A stretch of 64,000 nt of DNA, from NCBI GenBank assembly GCA_022770525.1, contig JALEHN010000047.1:23709-87708 (forward strand). The letters are read 5' to 3'. The DNA comes from Clostridiales bacterium (GTDB lineage: Bacteria; Bacillota; Clostridia; Lachnospirales; Lachnospiraceae). Under the pieces are notes generated by a model that had not been told where the DNA came from, searched no databases, and saw only the letters and a list, made by a program, of their open reading frames with translations. Shown here piece by piece: positions 7,966 through 17,137 of the stretch (within the stretch, counting starts at the first letter, position 1; the number at the start of each line of letters is the position of its first letter). The translations under genes and the position numbers were made by a program.

Positions 7966-9078
7966 TTACTCCTCTGCTTCTTTATCACAATCACAGGATA
8001 AAATGTATCCAATAGCCTCTGATAACATATCATCAGTAATGGACATATCAATGACAGCCCGACCTTCCGGTTTTAAGACAATAAATTTAATACGTCCGGC
8101 ATCCATTTTCTTATCATGTTTTGTAGCTGTCAGTACATCACTTAAGCTTAAGCCCGAAACTGAAACAGGAAGCCCAAATAAGCGTATTGTTTCAAGGATA
8201 TCATCAAGGCTTTCTTTTGTAATAAACTTAAGTCTGTATGAAAGATATGCTGCCGAAGCCATTCCGACACTGACACATTCACCGTGGAGCATAGAAAAAT
8301 TTTTTAGCTTTTCTACAGCATGACCGATGGTATGACCAAAGTTTAACAGCGCTCGCTCGCCCTGCTCTTTAGGGTCATTTTCAACGACAATCCGTTTAAT
8401 GTTTACACTCCTGTAAATCAGTTCCTCCAGAACAGACAGATCACGGGACATAATCTCTTCATGATGAAGCTTCATCCAATGATAATAATCTGCATCTTTA
8501 ATAAGTCCGTGTTTGATAATTTCACCCATACCGGATAAATATTCATTATCTTTTAATGTCATTAAGGTGGAAAGATTAATATAAACAAGGGCAGGCTGAT
8601 GAAAAGCGCCGACCATGTTTTTATATGCATTAAAATCAACACCTGTTTTGCCGCCGATACTGCTGTCCACCTGGGACAGAAGGCTTGTAGGCATCTGTAT
8701 AAAAGCGATACCCCTCAAATAGGTGGCAGCCGCATAACCTGTAAGGTCGCCGGTGACACCGCCGCCAAGAGCCACAAGAAAATCTTTTCTGTCAAAACCG
8801 GAAAGAATAAGATGTTCGTAAAGATTTTCTACTGTTTTGAGATTTTTCTGTGCCTCTCCGGCGTTAAAAACAAAGGTTGTGACCATGGATGCCTCTTTTG
8901 AAAAAATGGTTTCCACTTCCGTAAGATAATGAGGTGCAACATTGGTCTCGGTAACAATACATACTTTGCGTCCGCTGATATTTAATGGCTTAACGGCAGC
9001 GGACAGATCTCTGTAATCTTTTGAAAAAACAATGTCATAGACAGGTGTCTCATGATCATGTACAGTCATTGTTTTCAT
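7966..9078 (-). CDS. aroB: 3-dehydroquinate synthase
   Basis: Second step of the shikimate pathway: cyclises DAHP to 3-dehydroquinate using NAD and a divalent metal. The NAD-binding GGGVTGDLTGYAAATYLRG segment, SQVDSSIGGKTGVDF, and the metal-ligand region with LNFGHTIGHAVEK and HGECVSVGM are all present. Length 370 is usual. GGAGG lies 7 nt before the ATG. It is placed between divIVA and lspA, with no other shikimate gene in the window. Confidence 0.95.
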   Translation of the reverse strand: MKTMTVHDHETPVYDIVFSKDYRDLSAAVKPLNISGRKVCIVTETNVAPHYLTEVETIFSKEASMVTTFVFNAGEAQKNLKTVENLYEHLILSGFDRKDFLVALGGGVTGDLTGYAAATYLRGIAFIQMPTSLLSQVDSSIGGKTGVDFNAYKNMVGAFHQPALVYINLSTLMTLKDNEYLSGMGEIIKHGLIKDADYYHWMKLHHEEIMSRDLSVLEELIYRSVNIKRIVVENDPKEQGERALLNFGHTIGHAVEKLKNFSMLHGECVSVGMASAAYLSYRLKFITKESLDDILETIRLFGLPVSVSGLSLSDVLTATKHDKKMDAGRIKFIVLKPEGRAVIDMSITDDMLSEAIGYILSCDCDKEAEE

Positions 9079-9100
9079 GTGAAATCCTCCATATTAAGAG

Positions 9101-9127
9101 TGCCCCAAAAAAGGACTTTTTGGGGCA
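9101..9127 (-). terminator. hairpin between divIVA and aroB
   Basis: A perfect 11-bp inverted repeat (TGCCCCAAAAA at 9101-9111, complement 9117-9127, 5-nt loop) starts 17 bp after the divIVA stop and ends just before the aroB ribosome binding site. The usual trailing U-run is missing, so it may attenuate or protect mRNA rather than terminate fully. Confidence 0.45.
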
Positions 9128-9144
9128 GATGAATTCTCTTTGAA

Positions 9145-9795
9145 TCAGTCTTCTTCAGAATCGAAAATACTTGCCAGATCATTGATCTGGATATCATCAT
9201 CACTTAATGTTTCATCAAGATCCTCTTCATCAGAAGTGTTAACAATCTTAACCGGTTCAACATTCTGGTACTGAGGCTTTGATTTTATATCGCCATAGTT
9301 TTCAGTCGCTGTGTCCTGAAGCTTCTGGAAAGCTTCCAGAGAGGCAACTTCAATATTAAAGGCATCGCTTTCAAGAAGTTCAGCCTGAGCTTTTGCAAGC
9401 GCTTTGTACTGTGTTCTGTATTTTTCATACTGCTGAATCAGTTCAATTGTTTTACTATGAATATGATCCAGTTCAATCTTTGCGTCAGCAACGATTGACT
9501 GTGCTTTTAAAATGGCTTCCTGTTCAATCACTGTTGCATTTGACTTTGCGGAATTGATTGTTTCTTCAGCTGTCTGTTCAGCCAGAACAAGTGCTTTCTG
9601 AAGTGATTTTTCGATGCTTTTATAATGGTTGATGCCATCATTTAAAATACTGATTTTATCTTTCAGTTCAAGATTTTCTCTGTAAAGAGACTCAAAGTCT
9701 GATGCTACTGTCTGAAAAAAACTATCGACATCGGCTTTAGAATATCCCATACCGGTTTTAAAACTTCTTGACTGAATATCAATTGGTGTAATCAC
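9145..9795 (-). CDS. divIVA: DivIVA-domain septum/pole protein
   Basis: Membrane-curvature-sensing coiled-coil protein that marks septa and poles. The N-terminal lipid-binding region shows ITPIDIQSRSFKTGMGYSKADVDSFF (residues 2-27), followed by coiled coil to about 150 and an acidic tail. The start is GTG, with GGAGGG 7 nt upstream. It is the last gene of the sepF-ylmH-divIVA group, the standard Gram-positive division cluster, and a hairpin follows. Length 216, larger than B. subtilis DivIVA because of the acidic extension. Confidence 0.92.
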   Translation of the reverse strand: MITPIDIQSRSFKTGMGYSKADVDSFFQTVASDFESLYRENLELKDKISILNDGINHYKSIEKSLQKALVLAEQTAEETINSAKSNATVIEQEAILKAQSIVADAKIELDHIHSKTIELIQQYEKYRTQYKALAKAQAELLESDAFNIEVASLEAFQKLQDTATENYGDIKSKPQYQNVEPVKIVNTSDEEDLDETLSDDDIQINDLASIFDSEED

Positions 9796-9807
9796 GTTAA
9801 ATCCCTC

Positions 9808-10560
9808 CTAAATATAGACATGTATTTTAACAATGAATTTGTCTTTTTTTGATTTTAAATCTGTTGTTTCAAGCTTAAAACGTCCCAGTGTACGCACTGA
9901 TATGATATCATTATTTCTAGGTATTGTATGATTGCCGGTGACCAGTTTTCCATTAATAAAGACAAGACCCTGGGCAATATATCTGACAGCATTGTTTCTT
10001 GACAAATTAAAAGCAAGTGATATAAGGCTGTCTATTCTTATCGAAGATACAGTACCCTGTTTTGTTTTAAACTTTGGTGAAACGGCTGCCTGCGGTATTT
10101 CGCTCAAAACTGCAGTAACTTTTGTATGCTTAACTTTTTCAAGGGAATCACATATATACTGTGATATCGGTTCAGAAACAAACATATAGGCTTTATTGTC
10201 CTCAATAATCATATCACCGATTTTACTACGGGAAATACCAAGATTTAATACGGCACCCAAAAAATCACGATGTGTAAAGCGGTCACTGAACTTTTCCGAA
10301 ACAGCCTGTATCTTTATACAGACAATCGGATATGACAGCGCACTGCAATAATCATTGAAAAACTTAATCATACGGCGTTCAGCACATTCACAGCCACCGG
10401 ACATTTCAAATGAAACATGTAAAAACTTATCTCTATTTTCAAAAAATACAGACTGTTCATTCAAATTCAGAAAATCTGAAAAAGTACAATAGTATTGAAA
10501 TGCTGTCTCATCGGCAAGGTCTGATAAATGACTTATTAAAAGCTGTGATTCTTTATCCAT
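9808..10560 (-). CDS. ylmH: YlmH, S4-domain RNA-binding protein
   Basis: Probable RNA-binding protein of the division cluster; YlmH homologues have been linked to ribosome rescue. The C-terminal S4 domain is seen at about 180-245 (RIDSLISLAFNLSRNNAVRYI, VFINGKLV, and ISVRTLGRFKL near the end). The N-terminal half carries the YlmH fold, with ISRSKIGDMII and a NKAYMFV segment. The open frame reaches a TTG at 10566; ATG 10560 is chosen, though no strong ribosome binding site decides it. It begins right after the sepF stop, suggesting translational coupling. Confidence 0.88.
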   Translation of the reverse strand: MDKESQLLISHLSDLADETAFQYYCTFSDFLNLNEQSVFFENRDKFLHVSFEMSGGCECAERRMIKFFNDYCSALSYPIVCIKIQAVSEKFSDRFTHRDFLGAVLNLGISRSKIGDMIIEDNKAYMFVSEPISQYICDSLEKVKHTKVTAVLSEIPQAAVSPKFKTKQGTVSSIRIDSLISLAFNLSRNNAVRYIAQGLVFINGKLVTGNHTIPRNNDIISVRTLGRFKLETTDLKSKKDKFIVKIHVYI

Positions 10561-10566
10561 GGACAA

Positions 10567-11133
10567 TTATCTGGCCTGATAGTTTAAAGGTGAATCGTAG
10601 GTCTTTTTATTAAGCGCCTGTATATCACCGGTAATTTCAAGACCATTCGGTGTAATGATTAGAATATAATCATTAACTTTCTGAATATTTCCATCAAGGG
10701 CATAGCAGCCGCCAAAAATGAAATCTGTAATCTTTTCTGACAGTTCGTAAGAAATGCCTTCAAGGTTTACAATGGCTGCCTGACCTTCAAGTAATACATC
10801 AATAATTTCTCTAGCAGTATCATAGTTCCCAGGACGTACAACACGTACCTCCTGAATATTTTGTGTAGTTTTAATAGGCACGATATTATTGCTCCTTCCT
10901 GATGAATTGCGTGTAGATTTTGTTGATTTTTCTCTGGCTGCGGTAAAGCTTGTTGTTTCTGTTTTCTTTACAGCTGTCTTTTTTCGCGGTGCAGGCTGTT
11001 CTTCAACTTCATCTTCATATGTATCATCGTCATCGTATTCTGCGTCGTCATAAGCAGGATCGTCATACTCTTCCTCGTAATCATCTCCGTTTAAACGCAT
11101 TGTATTCATTAATTTATCAAACATTTTACCCAT
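10567..11133 (-). CDS. sepF: cell division protein SepF
   Basis: FtsZ-interacting septal ring protein that anchors and bundles FtsZ. The N-terminal amphipathic membrane-binding segment is MGKMFDKLMNTM. A long acidic, Tyr/Asp-rich linker (about 15-45) and a basic Ser/Thr/Lys stretch (50-80) precede the conserved SepF core from about 88 (NIQEVRVVRPGNYDTAREI to GLEITGD). Length 188. It lies between ylmE and ylmH in conserved order; ftsZ and ylmG are not in this cluster here. Confidence 0.93.
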   Translation of the reverse strand: MGKMFDKLMNTMRLNGDDYEEEYDDPAYDDAEYDDDDTYEDEVEEQPAPRKKTAVKKTETTSFTAAREKSTKSTRNSSGRSNNIVPIKTTQNIQEVRVVRPGNYDTAREIIDVLLEGQAAIVNLEGISYELSEKITDFIFGGCYALDGNIQKVNDYILIITPNGLEITGDIQALNKKTYDSPLNYQAR

Positions 11134-11159
11134 ATTAAAAAATCTCCTATCATCTTTTT

Positions 11160-11852
11160 TTATCGATTGTAATTTCTCTCACCAAAAATACCGGTTCCGA
11201 CGCGAACCATCGTTGCGCCTTCTTCAATGGCAACTTCATAATCCCCCGTCATGCCCATAGATAAAATATTCATATCAACATTATCAATGTTTTTGCCTTT
11301 TATGTCAACAGACAATTGTTTCATTTCACGGAAAATTTGTCGATTATCTTCCGGATCATCAACAAACGGCGCAATTGTCATGAGTCCCTGAATATGAACA
11401 TTCGGAAGTTTGGCAATCTGTTCAATCATATCAATGGTTTCATCCGTTGAAAGACCGAATTTTGTAGTTTCATTGGCAACATTTACCTGCACAAGGATAT
11501 CTGCATGGACATTCTTCTTAGCGGCTTCATCCTGAATTTTTTCAGCAAGATGAAGGGAATCCACAGAATGTATCAGACAAGTTCTGCCAATAATATATTT
11601 TACTTTGTTCGTCTGAAGATGGCCGATCAGATGCCAGTTCAGAGGCTCATTGATCGTTTCTATTTTGTCGCACATTTCCTGTACTTTGTTTTCGCCAAAA
11701 TCTTTCATGCCACAGGCCATAGCTTCATAAATAGCTTCAATAGGTTTTGTTTTGCTGACAGCGATCAGTGTCACTTCAGAAACATCTCTGCCGCTTTTTA
11801 TACAGGCATTTTTAATATTTTCCTGAACTTTGGCAATATTTTCTTTAATCAT
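11160..11852 (-). CDS. ylmE: YggS/YlmE-family pyridoxal phosphate-binding protein
   Basis: PLP homeostasis protein (PLPBP/YggS family) with an alanine-racemase-like TIM barrel but no known catalytic activity. The PLP lysine lies in TLIAVSKTKP (about residue 36), and the family motifs HLIGHLQTNK, GLMTIAP and LSMGMTGDYEVAIEEGATMV are present. Length 230 is normal. It starts the ylmE-sepF-ylmH-divIVA run and is preceded by an HlyD-like gene with an 11-bp gap. Confidence 0.93.
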   Translation of the reverse strand: MIKENIAKVQENIKNACIKSGRDVSEVTLIAVSKTKPIEAIYEAMACGMKDFGENKVQEMCDKIETINEPLNWHLIGHLQTNKVKYIIGRTCLIHSVDSLHLAEKIQDEAAKKNVHADILVQVNVANETTKFGLSTDETIDMIEQIAKLPNVHIQGLMTIAPFVDDPEDNRQIFREMKQLSVDIKGKNIDNVDMNILSMGMTGDYEVAIEEGATMVRVGTGIFGERNYNR

Positions 11853-11863
11853 AGCAAAGTCTC

Positions 11864-13246
11864 CTAATAAATAATTTCTTCCTCATCTACTGCGTCAGCG
11901 TTGAGCACAATGTGGTCATACAGGGAAATACCATAAGAAGTGTTTTGCTCAATAATACAGTAGTCATCATTTTGATAAGATATATTAATAATGCGGAATA
12001 CCGCATAACCCTGATTCATGTTATATACGCCGGTAACGGTATCTGTTGCTCCGATACGGTACTGTCCTTCATGGGAAACACCGTCACCGATATAGTCACC
12101 CAGTTCAAATTCATTTAAGTCAACATAGCACATATCATTTTTTGTCTGGTAGACTGTAGGTTTAACAAAATCAATCTGCAGTTCATTATTCTGGCTGTAC
12201 GTATATTTGTAAAATCCCTTTTCATTTGAGGCAGGATCTGTGATCAGGTATTGTGAAGGTATTGTGTAAAAATCCTTTGTAACAATAGACGAAGTCGGTA
12301 TTTTAAGTCCTTCTTTTTCGGCTGTCACAAGCTCAATTTCAAGATAGCGGTCATTAATATAACGGATCATGTATCTTGACATATCAAGCTTGGCGTAAGT
12401 ACTTTCACCGTTTGAAAAAATCGTAACGTAAGCCCATGTTGATATATCGTCTTTTGTAAACTTGACTTTAATTACTTTTTCTTTACTCAGAATAGATGCC
12501 TGTGTGTTATTTAATTTAATGACTACAGACCAGTTGGCATCTTTTGTCAGCTTGAAAGCCGGTGTACCTGCTTTAATCTGTTCACTTGATGTCAGCTGAA
12601 ATGTTTCATAAGCTGCATAGTTAAATAAATCATCAGTGATATCTTCCTGCTTAAGACTTTCCATACCATCATAGGCATAGGAAATAATACCGCTTGACGG
12701 TGCCGTAATCTTTCTTATTGCAAAGCTGTTTTCAGGTGCGTTTTCAGCGCTTGTAATAGACTGACTGCTGATGATTTCCGTAATTTTATTTTGCAGGTTA
12801 TATTTGAAAGAATAGATATCCGAAAATTTACTGTTGGAGTATGAATTTTTATATACGGATATAATATCTTTGATGTCACTGTAGTCTTTTTCCGAAAACT
12901 GTATCTGGTTATCTGCATCTATACCTGCCGTATAAGCGCCGTAAGTATCGATCATGCAAACATTGGAGCCTTTAGCGGCTTTTTCGCCGTCATGAATGTA
13001 ATAATTTAAATATCCGTCAGCCGGACTGTTAACAACTTCCTCGTCTCTTAGGACAATACCTGTAAAAATACTGCTGTCAACAATTTTACCATATTCCACT
13101 TCCGTATAAGAAACAGGCTCTTTGATTATGGAACGAACGACTAAAATCGCAATGTAAATAACGATAATAAAAAATATAATCATGCCGACATTGATATTGC
13201 CGGGCTGTTTGAATTTTTTAATTTTATTGTCTGTTTTATCAGCCAT
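11864..13246 (-). CDS. HlyD-family-like single-pass membrane protein
   Basis: A 460-residue protein with a short basic cytoplasmic head, one membrane segment at about 19-40, and a large extracytoplasmic part. The region after the membrane anchor (EYGKIVDSSIFTGIVLRDEE, then DGYLNYYIHDGEKAAKGSNV) resembles the biotinyl-lipoyl-like half of HlyD/membrane-fusion adaptors, and a second such half appears near TAPSSGIISYAYDG. No ABC or RND partner is adjacent; instead it sits 11 bp before ylmE in the division cluster. This placement suggests an envelope or division role, but that is inference. Confidence 0.65.
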   Translation of the reverse strand: MADKTDNKIKKFKQPGNINVGMIIFFIIVIYIAILVVRSIIKEPVSYTEVEYGKIVDSSIFTGIVLRDEEVVNSPADGYLNYYIHDGEKAAKGSNVCMIDTYGAYTAGIDADNQIQFSEKDYSDIKDIISVYKNSYSNSKFSDIYSFKYNLQNKITEIISSQSITSAENAPENSFAIRKITAPSSGIISYAYDGMESLKQEDITDDLFNYAAYETFQLTSSEQIKAGTPAFKLTKDANWSVVIKLNNTQASILSKEKVIKVKFTKDDISTWAYVTIFSNGESTYAKLDMSRYMIRYINDRYLEIELVTAEKEGLKIPTSSIVTKDFYTIPSQYLITDPASNEKGFYKYTYSQNNELQIDFVKPTVYQTKNDMCYVDLNEFELGDYIGDGVSHEGQYRIGATDTVTGVYNMNQGYAVFRIINISYQNDDYCIIEQNTSYGISLYDHIVLNADAVDEEEIIY

Positions 13247-13333
13247 AGAACTCTCCTTTTGTATAACATTAAGCCGTACTGATCAGAAACAGAGGCTGCC
13301 GGTAATGACGATTTTCCGTTTGGTTAAGCCGCC

Positions 13334-14272
13334 TTAAAAACGTATTCGGGGACCATTCGTGTAATTATATTTGCATCCCTGAACACTCCCTGATACAGAC
13401 ATCAGCTGATTTAGCATTTCATTAAGTTTCCACCAGCTTGTCTCCCAGTTTGAGAAAATGGCATCATTTTCAGGAATTCTGGAAAACAGCCGTTCTACGG
13501 CTATATCAGGTTTTAAGTATTCAAGAAAAGTTTTGACACGTTCCAGATACTCCTCCTTACTGCAGACAGAAAATTCATGAGCCAGATATTGTCCGGCCAT
13601 AACAGAATTTCTGGCAATATATAATGAGTGGAGTTTCACAATATCCGTCGGCAAAACTGAAATAAACTTTGACATTTCAATGACATCATCCATTGTATCC
13701 CATGGCAGATTTAAAATTAAATGTGTGCACAGTGTCATAGGATATTTTTTAATTCTCAGTACACTGTCGATATACTCAGCAAGCCCGTGTCCGCGGTTTA
13801 TTTTTTTCAGTGTATGATAATTGACGGTCTGAAGCCCAAGTTCAATATTAATCCCAATATGATTTTTGTCGCCAAATTCTGCGAGAAACTCAAGATAGTC
13901 ATCGCAGATACAGTCAGGCCGGGTTGAAATGGAAATCTCAACAATATCGGGTACTGAGAGTACCTGAGAAATATAATTTTTAAATTGATCAAAGGGCATA
14001 TATGTGTTTGTGTAGTTTTGAAAATAGGCGATGAACTGATGCGCATGATATCTCCTGCCAATATAATCCCGGTTTTTCTCAAGCTGTTCCCGGACTGTCA
14101 GACGGTTATCCTGTGATTCAAATCCGGTGGCAATATCTGCGCAAAAAGTGCAGCCTGTGCCGTTTTCACGGTTTGGGCAGGAAATAGGCAAATTAATAGG
14201 CAGCTTGTACACCTTGCTGCCATATTTATTTTTAAGATAATCAGAATATTTATAATAAAAAGAGTGTTCCAA
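13334..14272 (-). CDS. TIGR01212-family radical SAM protein
   Basis: Radical SAM protein of 312 residues with the family-specific cluster motif CPNRENGTGCTFC near residues 29-41, a variant of CxxxCxxC. NIELGLQTVN and an HLILNLPWDT segment follow the usual barrel layout. Members of this YhcC-type family are thought to act on RNA or related substrates, but the reaction is not settled. It is 87 bp upstream of the HlyD-like gene, with its own leader. Confidence 0.82.
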   Translation of the reverse strand: MEHSFYYKYSDYLKNKYGSKVYKLPINLPISCPNRENGTGCTFCADIATGFESQDNRLTVREQLEKNRDYIGRRYHAHQFIAYFQNYTNTYMPFDQFKNYISQVLSVPDIVEISISTRPDCICDDYLEFLAEFGDKNHIGINIELGLQTVNYHTLKKINRGHGLAEYIDSVLRIKKYPMTLCTHLILNLPWDTMDDVIEMSKFISVLPTDIVKLHSLYIARNSVMAGQYLAHEFSVCSKEEYLERVKTFLEYLKPDIAVERLFSRIPENDAIFSNWETSWWKLNEMLNQLMSVSGSVQGCKYNYTNGPRIRF

Positions 14273-14476
14273 TGTATTACCTCAGTTTTATCCGGTTCAA
14301 AAATTACACAAGCTCATTGTTATGCTTAAAAAATTACACAACCCCTATTATATACTTTTTTCCCTTGTAATGAAAGAGTAAAATGTGTTTTTTTTCTGAA
14401 TTTTATTTAAAGATACATAATTTTCAGGCTTCAGGTTCATAATAAAGCCTATAAGAAACGGACAGGAGGTAATAAA

Positions 14477-14686
14477 ATGAGTCGAAATTGGTTGGATGTT
14501 GTAGCCCTTATTTTGGTTATTATCGGCGGCATTAACTGGGGACTGATTGGTTTCTTTAATTTTAATCTGGTTACATTTATCTTCGGTAATGCTTCGATCA
14601 TTGCCAGAATCATATTCGCAGTTATTGGTATTGCAGCAGTTTATGCCTGTGTACTTTTCTGGAAACTCCGAACAGATGAGGAATAA
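14477..14686 (+). CDS. DUF378 family small membrane protein
   Basis: A 69-residue protein with two membrane segments (about 7-29 and 38-62) and the DUF378 signature GGINWGLIGFFNFNLV. The function is unknown. AGGAGG lies 7 nt before the ATG. It stands alone on the plus strand behind a 204-bp AT-rich leader that holds two direct AAAATTACACAA copies, 30 bp apart (about 14300 and 14330), and is followed by a strong terminator. Confidence 0.85.
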   Translation: MSRNWLDVVALILVIIGGINWGLIGFFNFNLVTFIFGNASIIARIIFAVIGIAAVYACVLFWKLRTDEE

Positions 14687-14735
14687 ATCAAAACAGAGTG
14701 TATTAAACCGTAAAAGTCAATACCGGTTTAATCAT

Positions 14736-14767
14736 AAAAGTCCCCATGCAATTCCATGGGGACTTTT
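14736..14767 (+). terminator. strong bidirectional terminator after the DUF378 gene
   Basis: A 13-bp perfect stem, AAAAGTCCCCATG (14736-14748) with its complement at 14755-14767, has a 6-nt loop and ends in a T-run. It can also serve the convergent P-loop gene on the minus strand, whose stop is at 14811. Confidence 0.85.
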
Positions 14768-14810
14768 TCAAGCGTAAAATGTATGCACCAAATAAAATGC
14801 AGATTATATT

Positions 14811-15230
14811 TTAGAGAGAAATAATAATGTTATCCTTAAATTCATCAGGAAGATCTACAGAATCAATGGAGATACTAAGTACAAAATCAACATTGAATGT
14901 TTTGGAGATTTTGTCAAGCTGTGTCAGTACATAGCCTACATAATCATCTGTTACACATGAAATACTTAAAAAGCTGTCAAGATACATAGCCTCAAGGTCG
15001 TGATCCTGAGAAATCAGACCACAGATGAAACCTAAAAAGCTGTCATAGTTGTCAATCGGAAAATCTTTTACGTTAATCAGACGGATTTTATTGCTCAACT
15101 CATACATATGTTTGTTGTTTTTATCAAGGTATACAATATTACCTGAAGCACCTTTTACAGCGTCATTTACTTTCTGAATAAGATATTTAGTTTTTCCTTT
15201 TCCTTTTACACCTGAAATAATTTGTATCAT
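14811..15230 (-). CDS. small P-loop protein of unknown function
   Basis: A 139-residue protein beginning with a Walker A-like GVKGKGKTK at residues 7-15, and with a hydrophobic strand AMYLDSFLSI that could serve as Walker B. No further domain is recognised. It has its own ribosome binding site (GGAGGA region at 15236-15243) and is separated by 134 bp from the carboxypeptidase gene. A nucleotide-binding role is inferred from the P-loop only. Confidence 0.7.
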   Translation of the reverse strand: MIQIISGVKGKGKTKYLIQKVNDAVKGASGNIVYLDKNNKHMYELSNKIRLINVKDFPIDNYDSFLGFICGLISQDHDLEAMYLDSFLSISCVTDDYVGYVLTQLDKISKTFNVDFVLSISIDSVDLPDEFKDNIIISL

Positions 15231-15364
15231 TGTACTCTCCTCCTAGTGTTTACATTTATATTTTGATAACAAATCTTCTGGCTTATTTGTTATCATAATT
15301 CCCTGAGTATTAAGGAACTTATTGATAGATTTATTATAGTATAATATATACAAAAATTCAATGA

Positions 15365-16501
15365 CTAATTCTGAATTTTTGACAATATTTTATTCATTTG
15401 TGAATACAATTCGTCTTTGCTTTGATTTCCCATGGATACAGCAATATATTCATTGCCGTAGGTATCCAGAGCATAGCAGATCAGACATGCACCGGCATTG
15501 TCAGTCGTTCCTGTTTTGCCGCCGTAAACGGTAACACCTTCCGGGCTTACTGCCTGGCCTTTTAAATAATAATTGGTTGTCGGGAAATAAGCTGTACGCG
15601 AGTTATTGCTGCTGTCTGTATAGGTAATTTCCAGCTCGGCAGTTTCCATGGCTTTGACAAATATATCATATTTCATGCATTCATTAAAAATAAGATAAAG
15701 GTCATAAACACTTGAATAATGATTGTCAATATCGAGTCCGTTTGTATTAGAAAAATGTGTATTCACAGCACCGAGTCTGGCCGCTTCGTTATTCATCATT
15801 TCAACAAAATGACTGATATTGCCGCCGACATGAACGGCAATGGCATTTGCTGTCTCATTACCGGAATATACGATCATGGATCTGAGCAGTGTTTCCAGGG
15901 TAACTTTATCCCCGGCTAAAAAACCGCATGTCTGTGCTGCCGGGGTAATGTCATAATTCATTTCTGCAGTTAGTGTGACTTCATCTGACATAACACCGTA
16001 TTTTAAAGCAACGAGTGCCGTCATAAGTTTTGTAAGGCTAGCCGGCGCAATTTCTTTGAAAGCATCATTGTAATAAATGACTTCATTTGTTGATTTGCAG
16101 ACAAGAAGCGCCGGTGTATCGCTTAAAGCATTTGGGTCAGGAACATCTTGAACTGTACTATGATCCGCAGTACTACCGTCAGCGGTATTGTCAGCGGATG
16201 GGGTATCAAAAGTATCGTCTGAAGCTGTACTTTCATCGGTGGCTGAATCTTCGGTGTCTGATTCTGAAGATATAACATGACTTGCCTTTGTACCGCCGTT
16301 TGTGCCGTCACCGCTGATCACAGCGATATTTTTTGTAAAGGCATCTGCCTTTGTGGCAGACACAACATCCTGTACATCAGAGCTTTTCAGAAGATTTATA
16401 TCGCTGTAACTGATAAATATGCCATTTTGTGAACTGCACCCGCCAAGAATCATTACGGAGGCACAGCATACTGCTAAAAGGTTTCTTTTAAAATTCATCA
16501 T
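15365..16501 (-). CDS. D-alanyl-D-alanine carboxypeptidase, lipoprotein form
   Basis: Serine-type DD-carboxypeptidase of the DacF/PBP5 class, which trims the terminal D-Ala of peptidoglycan stem peptides outside the membrane. The three active-site motifs are present: SLTK, SGN and KTG (GGKTGTTDNAG). The chosen ATG 16501 gives a short leader with a lipobox L-G-G-C at residues 19-22, so it should be a lipoprotein, followed by a Ser/Thr/Asp-rich linker up to about residue 130. The usual C-terminal beta domain and amphipathic anchor are absent, consistent with lipid anchoring. A longer open frame reaching 16558 would overlap mgsA and is not used. Confidence 0.88.
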   Translation of the reverse strand: MMNFKRNLLAVCCASVMILGGCSSQNGIFISYSDINLLKSSDVQDVVSATKADAFTKNIAVISGDGTNGGTKASHVISSESDTEDSATDESTASDDTFDTPSADNTADGSTADHSTVQDVPDPNALSDTPALLVCKSTNEVIYYNDAFKEIAPASLTKLMTALVALKYGVMSDEVTLTAEMNYDITPAAQTCGFLAGDKVTLETLLRSMIVYSGNETANAIAVHVGGNISHFVEMMNNEAARLGAVNTHFSNTNGLDIDNHYSSVYDLYLIFNECMKYDIFVKAMETAELEITYTDSSNNSRTAYFPTTNYYLKGQAVSPEGVTVYGGKTGTTDNAGACLICYALDTYGNEYIAVSMGNQSKDELYSQMNKILSKIQN

Positions 16502-16526
16502 ATCATCTCTTAAAATAAGGGTACTA

Positions 16527-16922
16527 TTATTTATAGAATTCACGCCAGTCAAGGTCACCGCGGTCCAGTGCTTTAATCAGCAGTTCTGCCGTAGCAAGAT
16601 TTGTGGCAATCGGAATATTATGAGCATCACAGAGACGTACAATTGTGTGCACATCAGGTTCATGACGTTTCGGCGCAACCGGGTCACGAAGGAAAATAAT
16701 AAGGTCAATATCATTATGTTCGATCTGAGCACCAAGCTGCTGCTCTCCGCCTAAATGACCGGCAAGGAACTTGTGTATATTCAGATTTGTGACTTCCTCA
16801 ATCAGTCTTCCCGTTGTTCCTGTGGCATATAATTCATTTTTGGCTAAAATGCCTCTATATGCAATGCAGAAGTTCTGCATTAATTTCTTTTTAGTGTCAT
16901 GTGCGATTAATCCGATATTCAT
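16527..16922 (-). CDS. mgsA: methylglyoxal synthase
   Basis: Converts dihydroxyacetone phosphate to methylglyoxal and phosphate, a glycolytic overflow bypass used when phosphate is short. The 131-residue protein carries the family motifs ATGTTGRLIEE (phosphate site), AGHLGGEQQLGAQI, and IIFLRDP with the catalytic Asp. AGGAGG precedes the ATG. It is followed after 25 bp by the carboxypeptidase gene. The minDE genes upstream are separated by 215 bp with no recognised gene. Confidence 0.95.
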   Translation of the reverse strand: MNIGLIAHDTKKKLMQNFCIAYRGILAKNELYATGTTGRLIEEVTNLNIHKFLAGHLGGEQQLGAQIEHNDIDLIIFLRDPVAPKRHEPDVHTIVRLCDAHNIPIATNLATAELLIKALDRGDLDWREFYK

Positions 16923-17137
16923 ATAAAAAACCCTCCTGTTTTTGTAATCTTATGTTAAACAATCATAAATCTTTAAACGACTTAGCATGTCCGAAACATG
17001 TAAAATCCCTATATTAATAATATACAAAATCGAAAAGAATTTTGCAATAAAATTATAAATAATTAATGAAAAAGTTATATTTTTCAGTATCGGGCGACCA
17101 TTGCCTTAAGAAAGCGCAAAGTATGAACATTTGCGGT

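Noticed and set aside
14299..14342. Two AAAATTACACAA direct repeats 30 bp apart as a regulatory array
   Set aside because: Only two short AT-rich copies, not symmetrical and not clearly placed relative to a promoter; too weak to call an operator.
16502..16558. Longer N-terminus for the carboxypeptidase
   Set aside because: It would overlap the end of mgsA and bury the signal peptide and lipobox behind about 19 extra residues; ATG 16501 restores a normal lipoprotein leader.
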